A stretch of DNA of 64,000 bases from positions 11,787,625-11,851,624 of the forward strand of contig OX392542.1 of NCBI GenBank assembly GCA_947623455.1, read 5' to 3'. Of the stretch, positions 12,252-25,200 are shown piece by piece. The position numbers were made by a program, and so were the translations under genes. This DNA is from Mimachlamys varia (taxonomy: Eukaryota; Mollusca; Bivalvia; Pectinida; Pectinidae). The first letter of the stretch is position 1. The number at the start of each line of letters is the position of its first letter. Below the pieces are notes generated by a model. The model made no database searches and was not told where the DNA came from. It saw only the letters and a list, made by a program, of their open reading frames with translations.

Positions 12252-12479
12252 GGTAGGTGTACACATAGTTGGTTAATATGAAAGCCGGTGGGGTTTGGTT
12301 TTACTAATCACATTAGATACACATTGTAACTACATCAAATATATGTATAAAACCATACTTACACATCTCAGGGCATCGTACGTCGTTGTGTAAACCATGC
12401 GGAAATAATATTCTATCACAAAAAAAAAATCCAGAAAAAGAGGTGTTAATTATAATAGCACTAGTTTTGTATTTTAAAT

Positions 12480-13264
12480 CCAATAAGCCTCGATATGAGG
12501 AGTGTAGTTATACGATAATGTTTAAGACTCCTACTCTAATAAGCCTCGATATGAGGAGTGTAGTTATAGGGTAAAGTTTAAGACTCCCACTCTAATAAGC
12601 CTCGATATGAGGAGTGTAGTTATACGATAATGTTTAAGACTCCCACTCTAATAAGCCTCGATATGAGGAGTGTAGTTATACGATAATGTTTAAGACTCCT
12701 ACTCTAATAAACCTCGATATGAGGAGTGTAGTTATACGATAATGTTTAAGACTCCCACTCCAATAAGCCTCGATATGAGGAGTGTAGTTCTACGATAATG
12801 TTTAAGACTCCTACTCTAATAAGCCTCGATATGAGGAGTGTAGTTATACGATAATGTTTAAGACTCTTACTCCAATAAGCCTCGATATGAGGAGTGTAGT
12901 TATACGATAATGTTTAAGACTCTTACTCCAATAAGCCTCGATATGAGGAGTGTAGTTATAGGATAATGTTTAAGACTCCTACTCTAATAAGCCTCGATAT
13001 GAGGAGTGTAGTTATACGATAATGTTTAAGACTCCCACTATAATAAGCCTCGATATGAGGAGTGTAGTTATACGATAATGTTTAAGACTCCCACTATAAT
13101 AAGCCTCGATATGAGGAGTGTAGTTATACGATAATGTTTAAGACTCCCACTATAATAAGCCTCGATATGAGGAGTGTAGTTATACGATAATGTTTAAGAC
13201 TCCCACTATAATAAGCCTCGATATGAGGAGTGTAGTTATACTATAATGTTTAAGACTCTTACTC
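12480..13264 (+). repeat. 56-bp minisatellite, 14 copies
   Basis: The unit begins AATAAGCCTCGATATGAGGA and continues through GTGTAGTTATACGATAATG and TTTAAGACTCC. Fourteen copies have very low divergence. Each contains a short CCTC/GAGG hairpin. Variants at the unit end (TCTAAT, TATAAT, TCCAAT) are clustered, as expected from local unequal exchange. Confidence 0.9.
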
Positions 13265-13344
13265 CCCATTTATAACATATCTAGTACAGAGACAATGTTA
13301 ACGTTAATACTAATTGTTTGATTTCAACTCATATGTATTATCCG

Positions 13345-13644
13345 TATATGTAAAGCGCACTGTGTATTGTTTTACGCACCTGCCCAATCTGCTTCTACAT
13401 TACATAAATTTTGGATTCCTACCTTTTGGTCCTTAGCATCACTGAAGAGTCATATGAGGATGAAACAGCTGTATGATGCAGTTCAATTTCATTTTTTTTC
13501 GGCATACTGTATCTATTACTAAATTTGAGAGATGCAGCATATATATATGTGTTACGTCATCTTTAATGATAGGGGGTGGCAGAATTTGCTGGTGCGTTTT
13601 AGTCCCCCATTTTTGTGCTGGAGCCTACATAGCCATAGTTAATC
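13345..13644 (+). repeat. 378-bp satellite-like repeat, copy split by an insertion
   Basis: It starts TTTTACGCACCTG and holds the family words TTGGATTCCTACCTTTTGG, CATCACTGAAGAGTC, ACAGCTGTATGATGCAG and TTTTCGGCATACTGTATC. It is cut at AGTTAATC (13637-13644), and its continuation resumes at 15673 after the 2-kb insertion. It is homologous to the copies at 16571-17190, 34980-35395 and 63285-63450. Confidence 0.8.
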
Positions 13645-15672
13645 GGGTGTATCTCTGAACGCCAACATTTTTAATTTGCCTACAGGGTAGTTTGTTGTGA
13701 TGGGGGTTATAGTCTTTTTCTTTAAAGTAGTCTCAATTCCAACAGGTAAATTTACCTGTAAAAGTTACCTGTTGGTACTCCGCCACAATTAGTACAAAAA
13801 CAAAATTTATCTTCATAATATTTTTTTTACCAGAAATATTAAATTGTGTAATACCAGGTTAATAATGTAACTATTATAAGATTTGCCTAAGATACTTTTC
13901 TAGGAAAACTTTGTAATTCACCATAGAATTACTTTACGACTGTAATTCTTAATTTTAAAAGATACTGTTGCAAAAATATAAATATGAATGTTTTAATACT
14001 GTAGGTGAGTTATTTATAAAGTTTTGATGATTGATTTTTATAAGTTCTAAATGCAAATTAATATAAAAATTCAATTAATTCATTTTATTAGTACATTTTT
14101 GCTTGGATATGTATGACTTATTTAATACCAACTTACTTTATAATTTAATACCCCTATAAAGGGAAGTTTATTTGATCAAAGGTATTGCTTCCATTACCTC
14201 ATTAAAAGCTCATAAGCCATTCAATTCATTCATTACTTTAAACCTTACGGTTTATCAGTACAAGGTACAGTGCATATATTCAGTGCAAAATATAAATAGA
14301 TACATGTACTATACAACACAATACTATTTTCGGACACACATACACGACCGCAGCTACAGTATAGTGTCAAGAGGGATTTCACTTTAAAATGTATTCAATC
14401 GTCTTTTGTTGCAGAGGACAATAAATGTACCTGAATTCGAAAGATCCTTGTTATTTCTGGTTTCAAAAAGTTGTTTATGTTTTTCCATATTGGGTTTGGT
14501 AATACGGTGTGATGAAACGTTTTTTATAATGACTGCATTTTATTATGAAATGGTACGCACCACTGTCGCAATGCGTACAAATCCTGTTAATTTGATCTAT
14601 TTTATTTAACTGTCCCATTTCAATATTCAGTTATGTGAAGACAATCTAATTTTTGCAATTTGTTGAAACAAATAGTTTTTTTTTTTGATACGGTTTAAGA
14701 CAAACAATACCACCAATACATTCTCAAAGAGGAACATTTTGATGACACATTTATATAGTCAATACATTGTTGTTGAAAAATATCTGCCATTCTATATTAA
14801 ATAGTGATTAATGCTTTAGCTTCATTCTCTGTATTTTCTGTTTGCTACACATATCTCAAACCTATTCTAAACAATTTCTTTCTTATACTATCTGTCCACT
14901 CAGTACCATTTTTACCATTTCATCGTTACATGTAATTATCTGACTTTTTAACTGTAAGCAAATATTTGAAAATTCTAAGCTCCAAATAATAATTAATGGA
15001 AGTCTTCCTAATTCTTGATTGATCATGATATTTGGTGTACTTTTCTTAGCCCCTAAATTCTCTTAAAAAAATTTAGAAGCATTTTTTTCAGTATTAGGCG
15101 CTTTATGAAACCCCCACACCTCAGATCCATAATATAAAATACTACTAACAAAAGTGTCAAAAAAACTAAATTGGGTTTTGAAATTGATATATTTACTTTT
15201 ACAAATATTCATAATTACAAAAATAAAGCTTTTTGACCTTGTTCAGCTATTTCCTCTTGTGTTGTCCAGAATTTTCCATTATATAACATCAGAATTCCTA
15301 GATAACCAAAACACATTTCTAACAATTTAGGACTAATTACTTGAATTAATAATTTTCTATATTTCTCTTTATGTTTGGTTATCTCTGGATTGTATATTTT
15401 ATGTACAATTAAGTGCTGATTAATTTGATGATTTTCTTTTTATTTCTTTATATCTGTATCCCTGTATTTAAGAAGAAAAAAATGTACAATTTAATGCATT
15501 AGTAGTGCTGACTGTCCACAGTTAAATCTCAGGTAAAGTGAGTTTACAGGTAAATCACAGGTAAGGTGAAAAGGGCAGGTTATATGAAACAGTATATAAT
15601 TGACTTCCCATTGTTCCCAAAAACAACACCTACCTATTGTTAAAAAAAAAGTTGGCGTTCGGAGAACACACC
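13645..15672. mobile_element. 2.0-kb TIR element with 8-bp target duplication
   Basis: The ends GGGTGTATCTCTGAACGCCA (13645 on) and GTTGGCGTTCGGAGAACACA (15651 on) are imperfect terminal inverted repeats of about 22 bp. AGTTAATC sits directly outside both ends (13637-13644 and 15673-15680), while the uninterrupted repeat copy near 16843 has this word once. That is direct evidence of an insertion with an 8-bp duplication, a length typical of hAT and some other cut-and-paste elements. Subterminal ACAGGTAA/TTACCTGT words occur near both ends (about 13747-13775 and 15530-15570). No transposase is seen; a dead LINE lies inside. Confidence 0.75.
14690..15340 (-). pseudogene. LINE reverse transcriptase fragment, decayed
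   Basis: On the minus strand, from high to low coordinate, the translation gives YLGILMLYNGKF, then TTQEEIAEQGQKALF, then SSILYYGSEVWGFHKAP, then GAKKSTPN, then QELGRLPL, then EWTDSIRKKLFRIGLRYV. These are landmarks of the C-terminal part of non-LTR reverse transcriptases common in molluscs. Several frame changes and in-frame stops (for example TAA just after the HKAP block) show it is dead. The 5' part is missing. It is nested inside the TIR element at 13645-15672. Confidence 0.7.
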
Positions 15673-16570
15673 AGTTAATCTCATTTTCGTAGTGGCACGG
15701 TACATAATATACACATTTTCGTACAAAATGTAGTACACGATTTGAAATTATACAAAACTAGTTTAATTTTACTTCTGAATTCATAATTAAAGGGCTTTAC
15801 GTACCTGACCCTTCTGCTTCTTCAGTAGTTAAGAAAGTTTTCTGCAGAATGTTAACATGGGGCAGTAAGTGTGCCCTCTCGGATGGTACCTACTCCATAC
15901 ATTGTAACTAGGCCTAGCGCCCTTCAGATATCGACGTGCGGGTGTACTGTCCGACTTATGATCACTTAACCCTAACAATACAGAAACAAGCATTGAAATA
16001 CATCATGTGTCACTGTTCAGTTTAATATTTGTACCTCACGTTTTAAGGTTAATAGAGTTTCCCTTCAAAATCTGATTGCTCTGAACCAGCTGTTTAGGGT
16101 CACATTAAATGTAATTATTCTTTTATTTTATTTTTCACTAGGTCCATATCCCTTGTCCTCCGCAGATGAAAACGCTGTTCTGTTTTCACAAATATTGAAT
16201 TTGTTTGTGTACGGTGGTTTGATATTATGAAAAAATAAATATACTCATTATTTATACGATTGTTATTATTATTTTTGCTACACTTAGTGTAGTGTACGTA
16301 CATCCGTGTACGTAATTAGAAACCAAGTACATCATATGTACTTCAATAAAAAGCAGAGCAATACGAGAGATTCCTTAAACTAATAGAATATCACAATTTT
16401 TATTTTCTTTATTTCCACCTAAATGACGATTTTACAAACAGAATAATGTAAGCTTAGATCAAATTCTTTACACTATACAATGCACATTGAAAAACAGGAT
16501 GAGGCATCAATCAACATGGCAATGAGATATATGTACATAATAATGTAGAAATTATTATAGTCGTAATGCA
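15673..16570 (+). repeat. Remainder of split satellite copy, then unique sequence
   Basis: 15673 to about 15795 is the second half of the 378-bp unit. About 15795-15840 starts a further degenerate unit (TTTACGTACCTGACCCTTCT). From about 15850 to 16570 I see no gene and no strong repeat. Confidence 0.6.
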
Positions 16571-17190
16571 TTAAAGGGGTTTTACGCACCTGACTCTTTT
16601 GCTTCTACATAAGTTTAGAAATTTTGGATTCCTACCTTTTGGCCCCTGGCATCACTGAAGAGTCCTAGGAGGACGAAACAGCTGTATGATGCAGTTTAAT
16701 TCATTTTTTCGGCATACTGTATCTATTACTAAATTTAAGAGGTGCAGTATATGTGTGTGTTACGTCATCTGTATGATAGGGAGTGGCAGACTCTCCTGGT
16801 GGATTTTTTAGACCCGAGGTTTGCTGGAGCCTCCATAGCCACAGTTAATCTCATTTGAGTAGTGGCGGGGTACTTAATATACACATTTTCGTAGTACACG
16901 ATTTGAAATTAGACAGAACTAGTTTAATTTTACTTCTAAATTAATACATTAAAGGGGTTTTACGCACCTGACCCTTCTGCTTCTACATAAGTTTAGAAAT
17001 TTTGGATTCCTACCTTTTGGCCCCTAGCATCACTGAAGAGTCCTAGGAGGACGAAACAGCTGTATGATGTAGTTTAATTCATTTTTTCGGCATATTGTAT
17101 CTATTAATAAATTAAGAGGTGCAGCATATGTGTGTGTTACGTGATCTTTAATGATAGGGGTGGCAGAATCTGCTTATTTTTACATAATTA
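16571..17190 (+). repeat. 378-bp satellite-like repeat, two tandem units
   Basis: Unit starts (TTAAAGGGGTTTTACGCACC) lie at 16571 and 16949, giving a period of about 378 bp. The second unit is truncated after GGTGGCAGAATCTGCT. The units are close to each other and to the copy interrupted at 13645. No coding capacity is seen. Confidence 0.85.
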
Positions 17191-17444
17191 AAGCAGTATA
17201 TTTACATCATCAAAAAGTTATTATTTTAAATAAATTAATAAATTCACAAATATCGTAATCAGATATGTACGTATACAAATAATAAAATTTAATTTTTTGA
17301 AAAAAATATTTAAGGTTATAATTATATTCTTAATCCATTCAATATATGTACGTTAGGGAGAAGTTATTGCTTTCACAATAATTTTAACAAAAGAATCGTA
17401 AGATACGTATATACATACAGTACAGGTTATTGTTGGAAAATATT
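17191..17444. other. AT-rich spacer, nothing recognised
   Basis: This short AT-rich stretch lies between the satellite-like units and the 42-bp array. No gene or repeat could be supported. Confidence 0.4.
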
Positions 17445-17949
17445 TACTATCTCCCTTGTGTAATATCTGGTACATGGGTAAGATATTTCCCTCCCCCTTG
17501 TATAATATCTGGTACATGGGTAAGATGTTTCCTTCTCCCATGTATAATATCTGGTACATGGGTAAGATGTTTCCCTCTCCCTTGTATAATATCTGGTACA
17601 TGGGTAAGATGTTTCCTTCTCCTTGTATAATATCTGGTACATAGGTAAGATGTTTCCCTCTCCCTTGTATAATATCTGGTACGTGGGTAAGATGTTTCCC
17701 TCTCCCTTGTATGATATCTGGTACGTAAGTAAGATGTTTCCCTCTCCCTTGTATAATATCTGGTACATGGGTAAGATGTTTCCCTCTCCCTTGTATAATA
17801 TCTGGTACATGGGTAAGATGTTTTCCCGTCCCTTGTATAATATCTGGTACATGTAAGATGTTTCCCTCTCCCTTGTATAATATCTGGTACGTGGGTAAGA
17901 TCTTTCCCTTTCCCTTGTATAATATCTGGTACATGGGTAAGATGTTTCC

Positions 17950-20900
17950 CTCTCCTTGTATCATATCTGGTACATGGGTAAGATGTTTCTCTCACCCTTG
18001 TATAATATCTGGTACTTGGGTAAGATGTTTCCCTCTCCTTTGTATAATATCTGGTACATGGGTTAGATGTTTCCCTCACCGTTGTATACTATCTGGTACT
18101 TGGGTAAGATGTTTCCCTCTGCCTTGTATAATATCTGGTACATGTAAGATGTTTCCCTCTGCCTTGTATAATATCTGGTATGTGGGTAAGATGTTTCCCT
18201 CTCCCTTGTATAATATCTGGTATGTGGGTAAGATGTTTCCCTCTCGTTGTATAATATCTGGTACATTGGTAAGAAGTTTCCTTCTCACTTGTATAATATC
18301 TGGTACATGGGTAAGATGTTTCTCTCTCGTTGTATAATATCTGGTACATGGGTAAGATGTTTCCCTCTCCTTTGTATAATATTTGGTACGTGGGTAAGAT
18401 GTTTCCCTCTCCCTTGTATAATATCTGGTATGTGGGTAAGATGTTTCCCTCTCCCTTGTATAATATCTGGTATGTGGGTAAGATGTTTCCCTCTCCCTTG
18501 TATAATATCTGGTACATGGGTAAGATGTTTCCCTCTCTCTTGTATAATATCTGGTACATGGGTAAGATGTTTCCCTCTCCCTTGTATAATATCTGGTACA
18601 TGGGTAAGATGTTTCTCTCTCGTTGTATAATATCTGGATCATGGGTAAGATGTTTCTCTCTCGTTGTATAATATCTGGTACATGTGTTAGATGTTTTCCT
18701 CTCCCTTGTATAATATCTGGTTCATGGGTAAGATGTTTCCCTTTCCCTTGTATAATATCTGGTATGTGGGTAAGATGTTTCCCTCTCCCTTGTATAATAT
18801 CTGGTACGTGAGTAAGATGTTTCCCTCTCCCTTGTATAATATCTGGTACGTGGGAAAGATATTTCCTTCTCCCTTGTATAATATCTGGTATGTGGGTAAG
18901 ATGTTTGCCTCTCCCTCGTATAATATCTGATACAAGGGTAAGATGTTTCCCTCTCCCTTGTATAATATCTGGTACATGGGTTAGATGTTTTCTTCTCCCT
19001 TGTATAATATCTGGTATACGAGTAAGATGTTTCCCTCTCCCTTGTATAATATCTGGTACGTGGGTTAGATGTTTCCCTCTCCCTTGTATAATATCTGGTA
19101 CATGGGTAAGATGTTTTCCTCTCCCTTGTATAATATCTGGTACGTGGGTAAGATGTTTCCCTCTCCCCTGTATAATATCTGGTACATGGGTAAGATGTTT
19201 TCCTCTCCCTTGTATAATATGTGGTACATGGGTAAGATGTTTCCCTCTCCCTTGTATAATATCTGGTACATAGGTAAGATGTTTCCCTCTCCCCTGTATA
19301 AAATCTGGTACATGGGTAAGATGTTTCCCTTAACCTTATATAATATCTGGTACGTGGGTAAGATGTTTCCCTCTCCCTTGTATAATATCTGGTACATGTG
19401 TAAGATGTTTCCTTCTCACTTGTATAATATCTTGTTCGTGGGTAAGATGTTTTCCTCTCCCTTGTATAATATCTGGTACATGGGTAAGATGTTTCCCTCT
19501 CCCTTGTATAATATCTGGTACATAGGTAAGATGTTTCCCTCTCCCCTGTATAAAATCTGGTACATGGGTAAGATGTTTCCCTTAACCTTGTATAATATCT
19601 GGTACAAGGGTAAGATGTTTCCCTCTCCCTTGTATAATATCTGGTACATGGGTAAGATGTTTCCCTCTCCCTTGTATAATATCTGGTACATGGATAAGAT
19701 GTTTTTCTCTCCCGTGTATAATATCTGGTACATGGGTAAGATGTTTCCCTCTCCCTTGTATATGTCTGGTATGTGGGTAAGATATTTCCCTCTCCCTTGT
19801 ATAATATCTGGTACATGTGTAAGATGTTTCCCTCTCCCTTGTATAATATCTGGTACATGTGTAAGATATTTCCCTCTCCCTTGTATAATATCTGGTACAT
19901 GGGTTAGATGTTTCCCTCTCCCTTGCATAATATCTGGTACACGGGTAAGATGTTTCCCTCTCCCTTGTATAATATCTAGTACGTGGGTAAGATGTTTCCC
20001 TCTCCCGTGTATAATATCTGGTACATGGGTAAGATATTTCCCTCTCCCTTGTATAATATCTGGTACATGGGTAAGATATTTCCCTCACCCTTGTATAATA
20101 TCTGGTATGTGGGTAAGATGTTTCCCTCTCCCTTGTATAATATCTTGTATGTTGGTAAGATGTTTCCCTCTCCCCGTATAATATCTGGTACGTGGGTAAG
20201 ATGTTTCCCTCTCCTTGTTTAATATCTGGTACATGGGTAAGATGTTTCCCTCTCCCTTGTATAATATCTGGTACGTGGGTAAGATGTTTCCCTCTCCCTT
20301 GTATAATATCTGGTACATAGGTAAGATGTTTCCCTCTCCCTTGTATAGTATCTGGTACACGGGTAAGATGTTTCCCTCTCCCTTGTATAATATCTGGTAC
20401 ATGGGTAAGATATTTCCCTCTCCCTTGTATAATATCTGGTACATGGGTCAGATGTTTCCCTCTCCCTTGTATAATATCTGGTACACGGGTAAGATGTTTC
20501 CCTCTCCCTTGTATAGTATCTGGTACATGGGTAAGATGTTTCCCTCTCCCTTGTATAGTATCTGGTACATGGGTAAGATGTTTCCCTCTCCCTTGTATAA
20601 TATCTGGTACATGGGTAAGATATTTCCCTCTCCCTTGTATAATATCTGGTACATGGGTAAGATGTTTCCCTCTCCTTGTATAATATCTGGTACGTTGGTA
20701 AGATGTTTTCTTCTCCCTTGTATAATATCTGGTACATGGGTAAGATGTTTCCCTCTCCCTTGTATAATATCTGGTATGTGGGTAAGATGTTTCCCTCTCC
20801 CTTGTATAATATCTGGTATGTGGGTAAGATGCTTCACTCACCCTTGTATAATATCGGGTACACGGGTAAGATGTTTCCCTCTCCCTTGTATAATATCTGG

Positions 20901-21800
20901 TACATGGGTAAGATGTTTCCCTCTCCCTTGTATAATATCTGGTACACAGGTAAGATGTTTCCCTCTCCCTTGTATAATATCTGGTACATGGGAAAGATGC
21001 CTCCCTCTCCTTGTATAATATCTGGTACATGGGTAAAATGTTTCCTTCTCCCTTGTATAATATCTGGTATGTGGGTAAGATGTTTCCCTCTCCCTTGTAT
21101 AATATCTGGTACATGGGTAAGATATTTCCTTCTCCCTTGTATAATATCTGGTACACAGGTAAGATGTTTCCCTCTCCCTTGTATAATATCTGGTATGTGG
21201 GTAAGATGTTTCCCTCTCCCTTGTATAATATCTGGTACGTGGGTAAGATGTTTCCTTCTCCCTTGTATAACATCTGGTACATGGGTAAGATATTTCCTTC
21301 TCCCTTGTATAATATCTGGTATGTGGGTAAGATGTTTCCCTCTCCCTTGTATAATATCTGGTACGTGGGTAAGATGTTTCCTTCTCCCTTGTATAACATC
21401 TGGTACATGGGTAAGATGTTTCCCTCTCCCTTGTATAATATCTGGTACGTGGGTAAGATGTTTCCTTCTCCCTTGTATAATATCTGGTACGTGGGTAAGA
21501 TGTTTCCTTCTCCCTTGTATAATATCTGGTACGTGGGTAAGATGTTTCCTTCTCCCTTGTATAATATCTGGTACATGGGTAAGATGTTTCCGTCTCCCTT
21601 GTATAATATCGGGTACGTGGGTAAGATGTTTCCCTCTCCCTTGTATAATATCGGGTACGTGGGTAAGATGTTTCCCTCTCCTTGTATAATATCTGGTACG
21701 TGGCTAAGATGTTTCCTTCTCCCTTGTATAATATCTGGTACGTGGGTAAGATGTTTCCCTCTCCTTGTATAATATCTGGTACATGGGTAAGATGTTTCCT
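17950..21800 (+). repeat. Higher-order block of the 42-bp array, copy 1
   Basis: The order of variant units here repeats at 22260-26150 with an offset of 4,352 bp over most of its length (about 4,309 bp near the left edge, where one unit differs). Marker variants include the CTTAACCTTATATAATATCT units near 19330, the TATATGTCTGG unit near 19759 and the CCCCGTATAAT unit near 20173. All recur at the expected distance. Confidence 0.85.
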
Positions 21801-22259
21801 TCTCCCTTGTATAATATCTGGTACGTGGGTAAGATGTTTACCTCTCCCTTGTATAATATCGGGTACATGGGTAAGATGTTTCCTTCTCCCTTGTATAATA
21901 TCTGGTACATGGCTAAGATGTTTCCTTCTCCCTTGTATAATATCTGGTACATGGGTAAGATGTTTCCCTCTCCCTTGTATAATATCTGGTACGTGGGTAA
22001 GATGTTTCCCTCTCCTTGTATCATATCTGGTACATGGGTAAGATGTTTCTCTCACCCTTGTATAATATCTGGTACTTGGGTAAGATGTTTCCCTCTCCCT
22101 TGTATTATATCTGGTACGTGGGTAAGATGTTTCCTTCTCCCTTGTATAATATCTGGTACATGGCTAAGATGTTTCCTTCTCCCTTGTATAATATCTGGTA
22201 CATGTAAGATGTTTCCCTCTCCCTTGTATAATATCTGGTACGTGGGTAAGATGTTTCCC

Positions 22260-25200
22260 TCTCCTTGTATCATATCTGGTACATGGGTAAGATGTTTCTC
22301 TCACCCTTGTATAATATCTGGTACTTGGGTAAGATGTTTCCCTCTCCTTTGTATAATATCTGGTACATGGGTTAGATGTTTCCCTCACCCTTGTATAATA
22401 TCTGGTACTTGGGTAAGATGTTTCCCTCTGCCTTGTATAATATCTGGTACACGGGTGAGATATTTCCATCTCCTTGTATAATATCTGGTACATGGGTAAG
22501 ATGTTTCCTTCTCCCTTGTATAATATCTGGTACAAGGGTAAGATGTTTCCCTCTCCCTTGTATAATATCTGGTACATGGGTAAGATGTTTCCCTCTCGTT
22601 GTATAATATCTGGTACATTGGTAAGAAGTTTCCTTCTCACTTGTATAATATCTGGTACATGGGTAAGATGTTTCTCTCTCGTTGTATAATATCTGGTACA
22701 TGGGTAAGATGTTTCCCTCTCCTTTGTATAATATTTGGTACGTGGGTAAGATGTTTCCCTCTCCCCTGTATAATATCTGGTATGTGGGTAAGATGTTTCC
22801 CTCTCCCTTGTATAATATCTGGTATGTGGGTAAGATGTTTCCCTCTCCCTTGTATAATATCTGGAACATGGGTAAGATGTTTCCCTCTCTCTTGTATAAT
22901 ATCTGGTACATGGGTAAGATGTTTCCCTCTCCCTTGTATAATATCTGGTACATGGGTAAGATGTTTCTCTCTCGTTGTATAATATCTGGATCATGGGTAA
23001 GATGTTTCTCTCTCGTTGTATAATATCTGGTACATGTGTTAGATGTTTTCCTCTCCCTTGTATAATATCTGGTTCATGGGTAAGATGTTTCCCTTTCCCT
23101 TGTATAATATCTGGTATGTGGGTAAGATGTTTCCCTCTCCCTTGTATAATATCTGGTACGTGAGTAAGATGTTTCCCTCTCCCTTGTATAATATCTGGTA
23201 CGTGGGAAAGATATTTCCTTCTCCCTTGTATAATATCTGGTATGTGGGTAAGATGTTTGCCTCTCCCTTGTATAATATCTGATACAAGGGTAAGATGTTT
23301 CCCTCTCCCTTGTATAATATCTGGTACATGGGTTAGATGTTTTCTTCTCCCTTGTATAATATCTGGTATACGAGTAAGATGTTTCCCTCTCCCTTGTATA
23401 ATATCTGGTACGTGGGTTAGATGTTTCCCTCTCCCTTGTATAATATCTGGTACATGGGTAAGATGTTTTCCTCTCCCTTGTATAATATCTGGTACGTGGG
23501 TAAGATGTTTCCCTCTCCCCTGTATAATATCTGGTACATGGGTAAGATGTTTTCCTCTCCCTTGTATAATATGTGGTACATGGGTAAGATGTTTCCCTCT
23601 CCCTTGTATAATATCTGGTACATAGGTAAGATGTTTCCCTCTCCCCTGTATAAAATCTGGTACATGGGTAAGATGTTTCCCTTAACCTTATATAATATCT
23701 GGTACGTGGGTAAGATGTTTCCCTCTCCCTTGTATAATATCTGGTACATGTGTAAGATGTTTCCTTCTCACTTGTATAATATCTTGTTCGTGGGTAAGAT
23801 GTTTTCCTCTCCCTTGTATAATATCTGGTACATGGGTAAGATGTTTCCCTCTCCCTTGTATAATATCTGGTACATAGGTAAGATGTTTCCCTCTCCCCTG
23901 TATAAAATCTGGTACATGGGTAAGATGTTTCCCTTAACCTTGTATAATATCTGGTACAAGGGTAAGATGTTTCCCTCTCCCTTGTATAATATCTGGTACA
24001 TGGGTAAGATGTTTCCCTCTCCCTTGTATAATATCTGGTACATGGATAAGATGTTTTTCTCTCCCGTGTATAATATCTGGTACATGGGTAAGATGTTTCC
24101 CTCTCCCTTGTATATGTCTGGTATGTGGGTAAGATATTTCCCTCTCCCTTGTATAATATCTGGTACATGTGTAAGATGTTTCCCTCTCCCTTGTATAATA
24201 TCTGGTACATGTGTAAGATATTTCCCTCTCCCTTGTATAATATCTGGTACATGGGTTAGATGTTTCCCTCTCCCTTGCATAATATCTGGTACACGGGTAA
24301 GATGTTTCCCTCTCCCTTGTATAATATCTAGTACGTGGGTAAGATGTTTCCCTCTCCCGTGTATAATATCTGGTACATGGGTAAGATATTTCCCTCTCCC
24401 TTGTATAATATCTGGTACATGGGTAAGATATTTCCCTCACCCTTGTATAATATCTGGTATGTGGGTAAGATGTTTCCCTCTCCCTTGTATAATATCTTGT
24501 ATGTGGGTAAGATGTTTCCCTCTCCCCGTATAATATCTGGTACGTGGGTAAGATGTTTCCCTCTCCTTGTTTAATATCTGGTACATGGGTAAGATGTTTC
24601 CCTCTCCCTTGTATAATATCTGGTACGTGGGTAAGATGTTTCCCTCTCCCTTGTATAATATCTGGTACATAGGTAAGATGTTTCCCTCTCCCTTGTATAG
24701 TATCTGGTACACGGGTAAGATGTTTCCCTCTCCCTTGTATAATATCTGGTACATGGGTAAGATATTTCCCTCTCCCTTGTATAATATCTGGTACATGGGT
24801 CAGATGTTTCCCTCTCCCTTGTATAATATCTGGTACACGGGTAAGATGTTTCCCTCTCCCTTGTATAGTATCTGGTACATGGGTAAGATGTTTCCCTCTC
24901 CCTTGTATAGTATCTGGTACATGGGTAAGATGTTTCCCTCTCCCTTGTATAATATCTGGTACATGGGTAAGATATTTCCCTCTCCCTTGTATAATATCTG
25001 GTACATGGGTAAGATGTTTCCCTCTCCTTGTATAATATCTGGTACGTTGGTAAGATGTTTTCTTCTCCCTTGTATAATATCTGGTACATGGGTAAGATGT
25101 TTCCCTCTCCCTTGTATAATATCTGGTATGTGGGTAAGATGTTTCCCTCTCCCTTGTATAATATCTGGTATGTGGGTAAGATGCTTCACTCACCCTTGTA

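Noticed and set aside
12480..13264. CRISPR-like array
   Set aside because: Units are directly adjacent with no unique spacers, and the sequence is eukaryotic.
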